8,431 bases of DNA from Clostridia bacterium (GTDB lineage Bacteria > Bacillota > Clostridia > Oscillospirales > CAG-272). The position numbers and the translations under genes are program-made. Positions within the stretch are counted from its first letter, which is position 1; each line of letters opens with the position of its first letter. Below, piece after piece: positions 1 through 5,527 of this stretch. Below the pieces are notes generated by a model that saw nothing but the letters and a program-made list of their open reading frames with translations, was not told the DNA's origin and made no database searches. Location of the stretch: positions 1 through 8,431 of the forward strand of contig CAADYQ010000063.1 of the NCBI GenBank assembly GCA_900753295.1, written 5' to 3'.

Positions 1-345
<345 letters not shown>

Positions 346-346
346 C

Positions 347-362
347 TGTTCCTTTAGGAACA
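347..362 (+). other. small hairpin just after the 23S 3' end
   Basis: TGTTCC (347-352) pairs with GGAACA (357-362) around a TTTA loop. It lies directly beyond the mature 23S end and may belong to the spacer transcript that is removed during 3' processing. It has no following T-run, so it is not a terminator. The pairing is seen; the role is inferred. Confidence 0.4.
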
Positions 363-440
363 CACGGTTCATTTGAGTTCTTGAGTTCTTGCTTTCTACT
401 CCTCCTTTGTTCGGTTTTCTATGGACAATTTGGTTGTCAA

Positions 441-488
441 TTAAAATAGCAGTAAAACGAAAGTTTTACTGCTATTTTAATTTATTCT
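441..488 (+). terminator. intrinsic terminator of the rRNA operon
   Basis: A perfect 18-bp stem (441-458 with 463-480) is closed by a GAAA tetraloop (459-462), and the 3' arm leads into the T-rich stretch TTTTAATTTATTCT. It lies about 95 nt after the 23S end in the direction of rRNA transcription and is the only strong terminator there. It therefore marks the operon end and shows that no 5S gene is co-transcribed downstream of this 23S copy. Confidence 0.92.
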
Positions 489-740
489 ATTCGGGCGCTT
501 GCCTGTTGATTTGTTTTTGAATAAGGTCGTGTCCGATGCGGTGCATAGGGTCTTTGATGAACTGTGCGCCGCTTTTGATCGTGTGATGTAAAGGGAGCAT
601 CTATGTGCCGGTATGCGCCGGTCTGAAAACATTCTATATGTATTAAGTGGAAGAAAAGAATCCGGTATAAGGCTTAGTATTCATTTGAAAAGAACCTCCC
701 CGGCTTACTTTGTAGTGAGTCATCATTCTTTTGATTATTG
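489..740. other. intergenic stretch without a confident gene
   Basis: Between the rRNA terminator and the regulator's terminator I see no recognisable RNA gene or protein family. Two weak items are present. A plus-strand frame stays open for about 35 codons ending in TAA near 591, but it has no start codon or ribosome site. A minus-strand ORF of 13 or 27 codons (stop at 643) has a good Shine-Dalgarno sequence and is listed separately. The motif GCCGGT is repeated near 607 and 617 (GTGCCGGTATGCGCCGGTC), without a convincing structure. Confidence 0.6.
643..726 (-). CDS. possible very small protein (13 or 27 aa), unproven
   Basis: On the minus strand an ATG at 684 opens a 13-codon frame reading MNTKPYTGFFSST, with TAA at 645-643. 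GGGGAGG (701-695), a near-ideal Shine-Dalgarno sequence, lies 10 nt before this ATG. The same frame is open further upstream to tandem ATG codons at 726 and 723, giving 27 residues that begin MMTHYKVSRGG, but those starts have no clear ribosome site. It lies downstream of the AbrB-type gene and beyond that gene's terminator, on the same strand. I do not recognise the peptide. A frame this short can easily arise by chance; the ribosome site is the only reason to list it. Confidence 0.2.
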   Translation of the reverse strand: MMTHYKVSRGGSFQMNTKPYTGFFSST

Positions 741-744
741 ATTC

Positions 745-786
745 CGAATAAAAATACGCAGTCGTGACGGGGCACGACTGCGTATT
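745..786 (-). terminator. intrinsic terminator of the AbrB-type gene
   Basis: A perfect 14-bp stem is formed by 753-766 and 773-786 around a six-base loop. Read on the minus strand, the stem is followed immediately by TTTTATTC, which supplies the uridine tract. It lies about 70 nt beyond the stop codon of the minus-strand regulator, so it most likely ends that transcript as a single-gene unit. Confidence 0.85.
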
Positions 787-853
787 ACAATGACTGCCCT
801 GTGATATGTACAGTCATAGGTGAATCAAATCAGAAATATAATCTGGTAGAAGA

Positions 854-1099
854 TCAATATTTCGTCTTCAGATTGTTAAGGCACTTTGCGCAGATACGCT
901 TGCCGTTGTAATATACAACATCGTCAGCGTCGCCGCAGAAAATGCAGGCAGGATAATATTTCTGGAGAATGATTCTCTCGTCATCCACAAAAATTTCCAC
1001 CGGATCCTTTACATTCAGATCGAGCATCTTGCGGAGTTCCATAGGAAGAACGATTCTTCCCAGTTCATCTACTTTACGTACAATACCTGTTGACTTCAT
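854..1099 (-). CDS. AbrB/SpoVT-family transcriptional regulator with C-terminal zinc knuckle
   Basis: This 81-residue protein is a DNA-binding transition-state-type regulator. Residues 1-47 form a complete swapped-hairpin AbrB/SpoVT domain: MKSTGIVRKVDELGRIVLP, then the MELRKML helix, a VEIFVDD strand and RIILQKY. The C-terminal part carries two CxxC pairs, C52/C55 and C70/C73, about 14 residues apart, which should bind one zinc. In the AbrB family the N-terminal domain dimerises and binds AT-rich DNA; the role of the zinc part is not known to me. The start is supported by AAGGTGG about 8 nt upstream on the minus strand. The gene has its own promoter and terminator and is divergent from spmA, so it may control itself and perhaps its neighbours; that is inference. 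It is not B. subtilis AbrB itself, whose C-terminal domain differs, so I give no symbol. Confidence 0.93.
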   Translation of the reverse strand: MKSTGIVRKVDELGRIVLPMELRKMLDLNVKDPVEIFVDDERIILQKYYPACIFCGDADDVVYYNGKRICAKCLNNLKTKY

Positions 1100-1132
1100 T
1101 TTTCAGCCACCTTCTTTCCCTAATGTAATTGC

Positions 1133-1161
1133 ATTTTACAACAATTTTCAGCGCGTGTCAA
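1133..1161 (-). promoter_or_regulatory. sigma-A-type promoter of the AbrB-type gene
   Basis: On the minus strand, TTGACA (1161-1156) and TAAAAT (1138-1133) are separated by exactly 17 nt, close to the vegetative consensus. The expected start point, near 1126, lies just upstream of the ribosome site and start codon at 1099. Inverted repeat GTGTC (1155-1159) / GACAC (1171-1175) overlaps the -35 element, a plausible position for repression or autoregulation. The promoter elements are seen; the operator role is inferred. Confidence 0.75.
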
Positions 1162-1384
1162 CAGTTATTCGACACTTTTTCTCGTTTTTACAAAATATCA
1201 GATTTACGTTTACATTACATCAATAAAACGGCTCGATTCATGCAGGATTAACGCAAATAAAATACAATTGAGCATAATAACGGAATACGCATTTGACGAC
1301 TTTGATAATTTAATGTCAAAAAATCATCGCTGTTTTTGCACATCATCCAATATGGATATATGCACCAATGAAAGGGAAATAAAT

Positions 1385-2038
1385 ATGTTATCTGTTGTTT
1401 TGTCACTTATCTGCATCGTCTCTGTCGTTTACGGTGTTATATGCGGCAGGATGAGCGAGCTTTCGGCGGCGGTCCTTGACGGAGCCTCCGGAGCGGTCAG
1501 CCTGACGCTCACACTGTGCGGTTCCATGTGTCTTTGGTGTGGGATCATGGAGTTGCTCAGTCGCGCCGGAGCGATGCGCAGGCTGGCGCATTTCATTTCA
1601 CCGCTTTTGCGCATTATTTTCCCGGATGCGTACCGATCCGGATGCGCCACCGAGGAGATAGCCGCCAACATAAGCGCCAATATTCTCGGTATCGGCAACG
1701 CCGCGACGCCGTATGCGCTTGCGGCAATGAAAAAGCTTGCCAAAAGAGCCGAGGAGCTTGGCATCCCGACCGGAACGGCAAGCGATGACATGATAACGCT
1801 TGCCGTGCTGAACACATCGTCAGTCTCGCTCATACCAACAACGGTATGCGCGCTAAGACGCGCCGCGGGCGCATCTCAGCCGTTTCTCGTTGTGCCTGCT
1901 GTGTGGATATGCTCGGCAGTGTGTGCGACTATGGCTGTGGTGCTTGCGCGGTGCATGGCGCTTCCGCGCGCAAACACGGTCCGCAAGCCGAGGCGAGCAG
2001 CGCCGCAGAGCAGTCCCGAAATGTCACATACGCGGTAA
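1385..2038 (+). CDS. spmA: spore maturation protein A (SpmA)
   Basis: SpmA is a membrane protein which, together with SpmB, is needed for normal dehydration of the spore core and hence heat resistance. The 217-residue product carries the family signature in the middle: EEIAANISANILGIGNAATP, then ALAAMKKL, and later LAVLNTSSVSLIPTT. Several hydrophobic segments are visible, at the N-terminus (LSVVLSLICIVSVVYGVICG), near residues 39-57 and in the C-terminal part. Length is near that of B. subtilis SpmA (about 196), with a basic, probably disordered tail. I chose the ATG at 1385 because AAAGGG lies 8 nt upstream; a longer reading from TTG at 1268 has no ribosome site and would add a polar, cysteine-bearing stretch unlike the family. 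spmB follows 12 nt after the stop. I could not identify a convincing sporulation-sigma promoter upstream. Confidence 0.92.
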   Translation: MLSVVLSLICIVSVVYGVICGRMSELSAAVLDGASGAVSLTLTLCGSMCLWCGIMELLSRAGAMRRLAHFISPLLRIIFPDAYRSGCATEEIAANISANILGIGNAATPYALAAMKKLAKRAEELGIPTGTASDDMITLAVLNTSSVSLIPTTVCALRRAAGASQPFLVVPAVWICSAVCATMAVVLARCMALPRANTVRKPRRAAPQSSPEMSHTR

Positions 2039-2050
2039 GGACAGATGGGT

Positions 2051-2596
2051 ATGATGGAGCTTGTGTCCGGGCTTGCCGTGCCGGCAGTCGTGCTTATCGC
2101 GGCGGTCATCATGTTGTTTCCGCGGCTTTCGGGCGGAGATGGGACCGGTATCTTTGCCTCCGGTGCACGGCGCGGCTTTGAAAGCGCGGTAGCTCTTCTC
2201 CCGATGCTGGTGCTGTTGAACATGACTGTCTCGCTTTTCTCCGCGTCCGGATTGGCTGATGCGCTCGCGGCGGCATTTGCACCGCTTGCGGAAATGCTCG
2301 GTGTGCCGTCTGAAATATTACCCCTCATAATGACACGTCCGGTGTCCGGAAGCGCCTCAGCGGCTGTTTTTGCGGCGCTTGCAGCCGATCTCGGTGCCGA
2401 CAGCTTCCCGGCGCTGTGCGCCGCCGTGATAATGGGCAGCTCCGACACGCTGGCATACGTTACAGCAGTGTATTTTTCATCGGTCGGTGTGCGGCGCACC
2501 CGCCACACATATCCCGCCGCCGTGCTTGTGATGATCCTTTGCATTTTTTTGTCATGCCTGCTTGTCAGAACGTTTTTTGCTGAATGCGGCTCCTGA
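2051..2596 (+). CDS. spmB: spore maturation protein B (SpmB)
   Basis: SpmB is the membrane partner of SpmA and belongs to the same nucleoside-recognition (Gate) domain group. It shows the expected pattern: an N-terminal membrane segment (VPAVVLIAAVIMLFP), then GARRGFESAVALLPMLVLLN, the conserved block ILPLIMTRPVSGSASAA, a glycine/serine site near MGSSDTLAYV with AVYF after it, and a final membrane helix (AVLVMILCIFLSCLLV). The length of about 181 residues agrees with B. subtilis SpmB (about 178). The start is uncertain between three close Met codons, at 2045, 2051 and 2054. AAGGA, overlapping the spmA stop (2037-2041), is only 3 nt from the first but 9 nt from the second, so I prefer 2051. 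The tight spacing suggests translational coupling with spmA. Confidence 0.92.
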   Translation: MMELVSGLAVPAVVLIAAVIMLFPRLSGGDGTGIFASGARRGFESAVALLPMLVLLNMTVSLFSASGLADALAAAFAPLAEMLGVPSEILPLIMTRPVSGSASAAVFAALAADLGADSFPALCAAVIMGSSDTLAYVTAVYFSSVGVRRTRHTYPAAVLVMILCIFLSCLLVRTFFAECGS

Positions 2597-2623
2597 AACG
2601 AGGTAAATAATAGCAGGAAGACA

Positions 2624-2646
2624 GCGGCAGGCATCGCCGCATTTTG
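2624..2646 (+). terminator. weak hairpin after spmB, possible partial terminator
   Basis: GCGGC (2624-2628) pairs with GCCGC (2636-2640) around a seven-base loop and is followed by ATTTTG. The stem is short and the T-run has only four bases, so it may attenuate rather than end spmAB transcription. The small gene at 2668 lies only 22 nt further on and could still be read through. Confidence 0.3.
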
Positions 2647-2667
2647 CTCGGAAAGTGAGGAAGACCG

Positions 2668-3003
2668 ATGGTCAAAGGAACAAAAAGGCAGATCATATTT
2701 CTGCCGAATCTTCAGGGGGCGGGGAAGGGAATTTTCGAATGTGCGTATTTTGTGCTTCGCGCCGATCATGCCGAAGAGGACGCCGGAGAAGCGGATATGC
2801 TCGCGGAGGCGGAAAGGATAGTTGCCGAAGCCGAAAAACTGCGTATGAGAGAAGCGACAGGCGTAAGCTCCGCCTCGCGGACAGCCGCCAACGGGAAAAA
2901 GCCGGTGCGCAGACGCCGCATCGCGCCGTTTATGACAGGATTTCTGATAGGCGCCGCCGCCGTTCTGGCAGGGATCATTCTGTGGCATATCACGCACTCT
3001 TGA
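2668..3003 (+). CDS. small membrane-anchored protein of unknown function
   Basis: This 111-residue protein has three parts. Residues 1-31 form a compact segment (MVKGTKRQIIFLP, then GKGIFECAYFVLR) that resembles, from memory only, the start of small uncharacterised clostridial proteins found near this position. Residues about 33-63 are a charged, alanine-rich helix (AEAERIVAEAEKLRM), possibly a coiled coil. After a polar linker, a basic cluster KKPVRRRR (77-84) precedes a single membrane helix (about 86-106) that ends almost at the C-terminus. This is a tail-anchored layout with the bulk in the cytoplasm by the positive-inside rule. GTGAGGAAG lies just before the ATG. An overlapping frame starting at GTG 2655 is arginine-rich and shadow-like. 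The position between spmB and RNase J gives no firm functional hint; co-expression with spmAB is possible. Confidence 0.75.
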   Translation: MVKGTKRQIIFLPNLQGAGKGIFECAYFVLRADHAEEDAGEADMLAEAERIVAEAEKLRMREATGVSSASRTAANGKKPVRRRRIAPFMTGFLIGAAAVLAGIILWHITHS

Positions 3004-3028
3004 CAAAAAGAGAAAAAGAGTATATAAT
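3000..3028 (+). promoter_or_regulatory. consensus sigma-A promoter for RNase J
   Basis: TTGACA (3000-3005) and TATAAT (3023-3028) are both perfect and are spaced by exactly 17 nt. The -35 element overlaps the stop codon (TGA, 3001-3003) of the preceding gene. The start point should lie near 3035, leaving a leader of roughly 210 nt before the RNase J start codon. A match this exact implies strong vegetative expression, independent of the sporulation genes upstream. Confidence 0.88.
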
Positions 3029-3034
3029 ATTAGA

Positions 3035-3246
3035 GTTAAACAGACGCGCCGCAGTGCCGCGGCGATCGCAAATCTGAATTTTTTGCTTTACGGCACGGTA
3101 GCTGTATCGCATTAGATAAATAAAATCTCACATATGAGCGAAAAATGTGCTGTCGGGCGTGGCGCTTGAGCTTTTTTGAAGCAAAAAGGCGGTCCGTGAT
3201 TTTTTTGTGCGCATTTTTTGTTCGGAAAGGACTGAACACTTAATTT
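3035..3246 (+). promoter_or_regulatory. long untranslated leader of RNase J
   Basis: Between the predicted transcription start and the ATG are about 210 non-coding bases. A six-bp hairpin, CGCCGC (3047-3052) with GCGGCG (3059-3064), occurs early, and there are three T-rich stretches (TTTTTT near 3080, TTTTTT near 3171, and TTTTTTT near 3200). None forms a clean terminator or a riboswitch class I recognise. Leaders of ribonuclease genes are often targets of feedback control by the enzyme itself; applying that here is inference. Confidence 0.4.
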
Positions 3247-5271
3247 ATGGCTGAAAAAAAGAAAAAAGAAAACGACATTTCAAATCAGAAGGCTCAGGAC
3301 GCGATGGGCGCACGTCGGAATTCGGGCGGAAAGCGCAAAAAGACCGCACACGCAAGAAGCGAAGCTCCGCGCGCGGAAGCGCAACAGCGCCCCGCCGAGA
3401 GAGGAACTTCAAAGCGCGGGTCGGGCGCCAAGAAAACGCGTGCCTCCGTTGCCGGAGAAGAGCGCAGCAAGCGCGCGAGCCGCTCATCGCTTTTTGACTT
3501 CCCGGATATAACTCCGGATGCGGATGACATCACTGCCGCCGGTAACGAGGTGCGCACAGAGCGTCGCCGCAAAAAGAGCGATACCGGAGACGGAGCGGAG
3601 CGAAAAAACGATACAAAGCTGAGGGTGATCCCGCTCGGCGGTCTCGGCGAGATAGGCAAGAATATGACTGCGATCGAGTACGGACAGGATATCGTAGTCA
3701 TCGACTGCGGTATGGGCTTTCCCGAAGAGGACATGCCCGGCATCGATCTGGTGATACCGGATATCACCTATCTGACTTCGAACCGCGAAAAGGTGCGTGG
3801 CATACTCCTCACGCACGGACATGAGGATCATATCGGCGCGGTGCCGTACGTCCTCAAGCAGCTCAATGTTCCGATATGGGGAACGGCGCTCACGATCGGT
3901 ATAATCAAGAACAAGCTTTCCGAGCACAGGCTGGATTTCAAGCCGCAGCTCAATACCGTCAAGGCGGGCGATAAGGTACGTCTCGGTGTGTTTGAGGCGG
4001 AGTTCATACATGTGAACCATTCGATAGCGGATTCGTGCGCGATCGCGCTTTCAACGCCGCGCGGACTTATAGTCCATTCCGGCGATTTCAAGCTCGATGT
4101 TACGCCAATCGAGGGTGAGATGATGGATCTTACCCGCTTCGGCGAGCTTGGCAAAAAAGGCGTCAAGCTACTCATGTGCGAATCGACCAACGCCGAGCGC
4201 TCGGGCTTTACGCCGTCGGAGCGCAGCGTGGGCGGCGCGCTTGAAAATCTTTTCACCGCCAACCCGGACAAGCGCATAGTTATAGCAACGTTTTCGTCAA
4301 ACGTACACCGCGTGCAGCAGATAATAAATATATCGATAGCGCACGGCAGACGTGTGGCGCTTACCGGACGCAGCATGCTGAATGTCGTGAGCGCGGCGTG
4401 CGAGCTGGGGTATATGCATTTCCCGGAGGGAACACTCATCGATATCGGCGATATCAAGAGATTCCGCCCGGGCGACCTCACGCTCATCACTACCGGCAGC
4501 CAGGGCGAGCCCATGTCGGCGCTTTACCGCATGGCTTACGGAGATCATGCGCAGGTCACGCTCAATACCTCGGACCTCGTTGTGCTTTCATCGAGCGCCA
4601 TCCCCGGAAATGAAAAATTTATCGGCAGGATAATAAACGAGCTGTCCCGCGCGGGAATAAAGGTGGTAACGGATTCGGTATTCTTTGGCGTTCATGCCTC
4701 CGGACATGCCTGTGCAGAGGAGATCAAGCTGCTGATAGGGCTGCTCAAGCCGAAGTATTATATGCCGGTACACGGTGAGTACCGCCATCTTGCCGCCAAC
4801 CGCGACCTTGCGCTGTATACCGGACTGCCCGCCGACCGGATATTCATATCCGATATCGGCAAGGTGCTTGAGATAGGCAGAAACAGCGCCACATGGGGAG
4901 CTCCCGTGCCGTCGGGCAAGGTCCTGATAGACGGCTACGGCGTGGGTGACGTCGGCAGAGCGGTGCTGCGTGACCGTCAGCACCTGTCACAGGACGGAAT
5001 GGTGGTCGTTTTTGCGTCGGTCGATATCACGGCAAGGCTGTTGCTTACGGCGCCCGAGATAGTGTCGCGCGGCTTTGTGTATGTTCCGGAGTCCGAGGAG
5101 CTGCTCAGCGAAGCCCGCATGGCTGCCGCGGCTGAAATACAGAACGGACTTTCGCAGCGCAAGCCGGACATCGAAACAATGAAGGAGCGCGTGCGCCGCG
5201 AGGTGGGAAAGTGCCTTTCGTCAAAAACGGGACGCGATCCTATGGTCATCCCCGTTATCATCGATCTTTGA
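3247..5271 (+). CDS. rnj: ribonuclease J (metallo-beta-lactamase/beta-CASP exo- and endoribonuclease)
   Basis: RNase J degrades and matures RNA in the cytoplasm, with 5'-to-3' exonuclease and endonuclease activity, and is central to mRNA turnover in Firmicutes. The 674-residue product has a basic, Ala/Lys/Arg-rich, probably disordered extension (1-123), then the catalytic core starting LRVIPLGGLGEIGKNM at 125. Zinc ligands are visible: HGHEDH at 190-195, H258 in HVNHS, D280 in HSGD (277-280) and the distal H509 in PVHGEYRH. The beta-CASP part includes TFSSNVHR (348-355), and the C-terminal dimerisation domain follows to VIPVIIDL. B. subtilis RNase J1 has about 555 residues, so the extra length is nearly all the N-terminal extension. 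The ATG at 3247 is the first possible start (in-frame TAA at 3241), but AAAGGA sits an unusual 15 nt upstream; ATG 3304 with a nearer site is a possible alternative. Confidence 0.97.
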   Translation: MAEKKKKENDISNQKAQDAMGARRNSGGKRKKTAHARSEAPRAEAQQRPAERGTSKRGSGAKKTRASVAGEERSKRASRSSLFDFPDITPDADDITAAGNEVRTERRRKKSDTGDGAERKNDTKLRVIPLGGLGEIGKNMTAIEYGQDIVVIDCGMGFPEEDMPGIDLVIPDITYLTSNREKVRGILLTHGHEDHIGAVPYVLKQLNVPIWGTALTIGIIKNKLSEHRLDFKPQLNTVKAGDKVRLGVFEAEFIHVNHSIADSCAIALSTPRGLIVHSGDFKLDVTPIEGEMMDLTRFGELGKKGVKLLMCESTNAERSGFTPSERSVGGALENLFTANPDKRIVIATFSSNVHRVQQIINISIAHGRRVALTGRSMLNVVSAACELGYMHFPEGTLIDIGDIKRFRPGDLTLITTGSQGEPMSALYRMAYGDHAQVTLNTSDLVVLSSSAIPGNEKFIGRIINELSRAGIKVVTDSVFFGVHASGHACAEEIKLLIGLLKPKYYMPVHGEYRHLAANRDLALYTGLPADRIFISDIGKVLEIGRNSATWGAPVPSGKVLIDGYGVGDVGRAVLRDRQHLSQDGMVVVFASVDITARLLLTAPEIVSRGFVYVPESEELLSEARMAAAAEIQNGLSQRKPDIETMKERVRREVGKCLSSKTGRDPMVIPVIIDL

Positions 5272-5287
5272 GACTAAGACAGGCTTA

Positions 5288-5350
5288 ATACTGCATCGTG
5301 TGAACAGAATTTATTATAAGTTCAACTTGCGTTCACATGACGCACAGTAT
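5288..5350 (+). repeat. imperfect inverted repeat between RNase J and the foldase gene
   Basis: ATACTG (5288-5293) pairs with CAGTAT (5345-5350), and TGTGAAC (5299-5305) with GTTCACA (5331-5337), with an unpaired interior between and a 25-nt AT-rich loop. There is no T-run after it, so it is a poor terminator. It lies just upstream of a possible -10 element and may be an operator, or an RNA structure at the end of the RNase J message. Confidence 0.5.
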
Positions 5351-5357
5351 ATGCAAG

Positions 5358-5363
5358 TATAAT
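5358..5363 (+). promoter_or_regulatory. possible -10 element for the foldase gene
   Basis: A perfect TATAAT lies here, giving a predicted start near 5370 and a leader of about 158 nt. No good -35 occurs at 17 nt; the best candidate, TTCACA (5332-5337), is 20 nt away and lies within the inverted repeat. The promoter may therefore need an activator or another sigma factor, or the match may be fortuitous. Confidence 0.4.
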
Positions 5364-5456
5364 ATCTTATGTCTGTTTATGGGGACAGGCTGTTATTATG
5401 CATACTGCCCCCACCAAAACCAATAACCCGTAAAACAAAAAACAAAGATATGACGC

Positions 5457-5473
5457 CTGCCGCAGCGCGGCAG
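5457..5473 (+). other. small GC-rich hairpin in the foldase leader
   Basis: CTGCCGC (5457-5463) pairs perfectly with GCGGCAG (5467-5473) around a three-base loop, about 55 nt before the chosen foldase start. It has no T-run, so it is not a terminator. If the leader is transcribed from near 5370, this stem would form in the 5' untranslated region. Confidence 0.4.
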
Positions 5474-5527
5474 CGGGCTATCCCGGGCTTCAGCAAGCAC
5501 GCGTCGGAAAGGACAAGGGTACATACA

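Noticed and set aside
375..391. Tandem GAGTTCTT repeat after the 23S gene
   Set aside because: Only two units of a simple 8-mer in rRNA spacer; no structure or known signal.
485..591. Open frame of about 35 codons ending FDELCAAFDRVM
   Set aside because: It has no start codon or ribosome site and no match I can recognise. A decayed gene remnant is possible but unsupported.
969..1226. Plus-strand ORF of 85 codons opposite the AbrB-type gene
   Set aside because: It covers the regulator's coding region and promoter in antisense and has a Ser/Phe-rich product without family features.
1176..1384. Possible sporulation-sigma promoter for spmA (for example CATAATAA near 1272)
   Set aside because: The AT-rich region offers several loose matches, none with both elements at the right spacing, so no specific promoter can be supported.
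1876..3006. Long minus-strand ORF of 376 codons
   Set aside because: It is antisense to spmA, spmB and the small gene at 2668, which have recognisable families or good ribosome sites. Its product is Ala/Ser/Arg-rich with no motif, as expected of a GC-rich shadow frame.
3828..4514. Minus-strand ORF of 228 codons
   Set aside because: It lies wholly within the catalytic core of RNase J, whose motifs are certain. No motif is visible in the antisense product.
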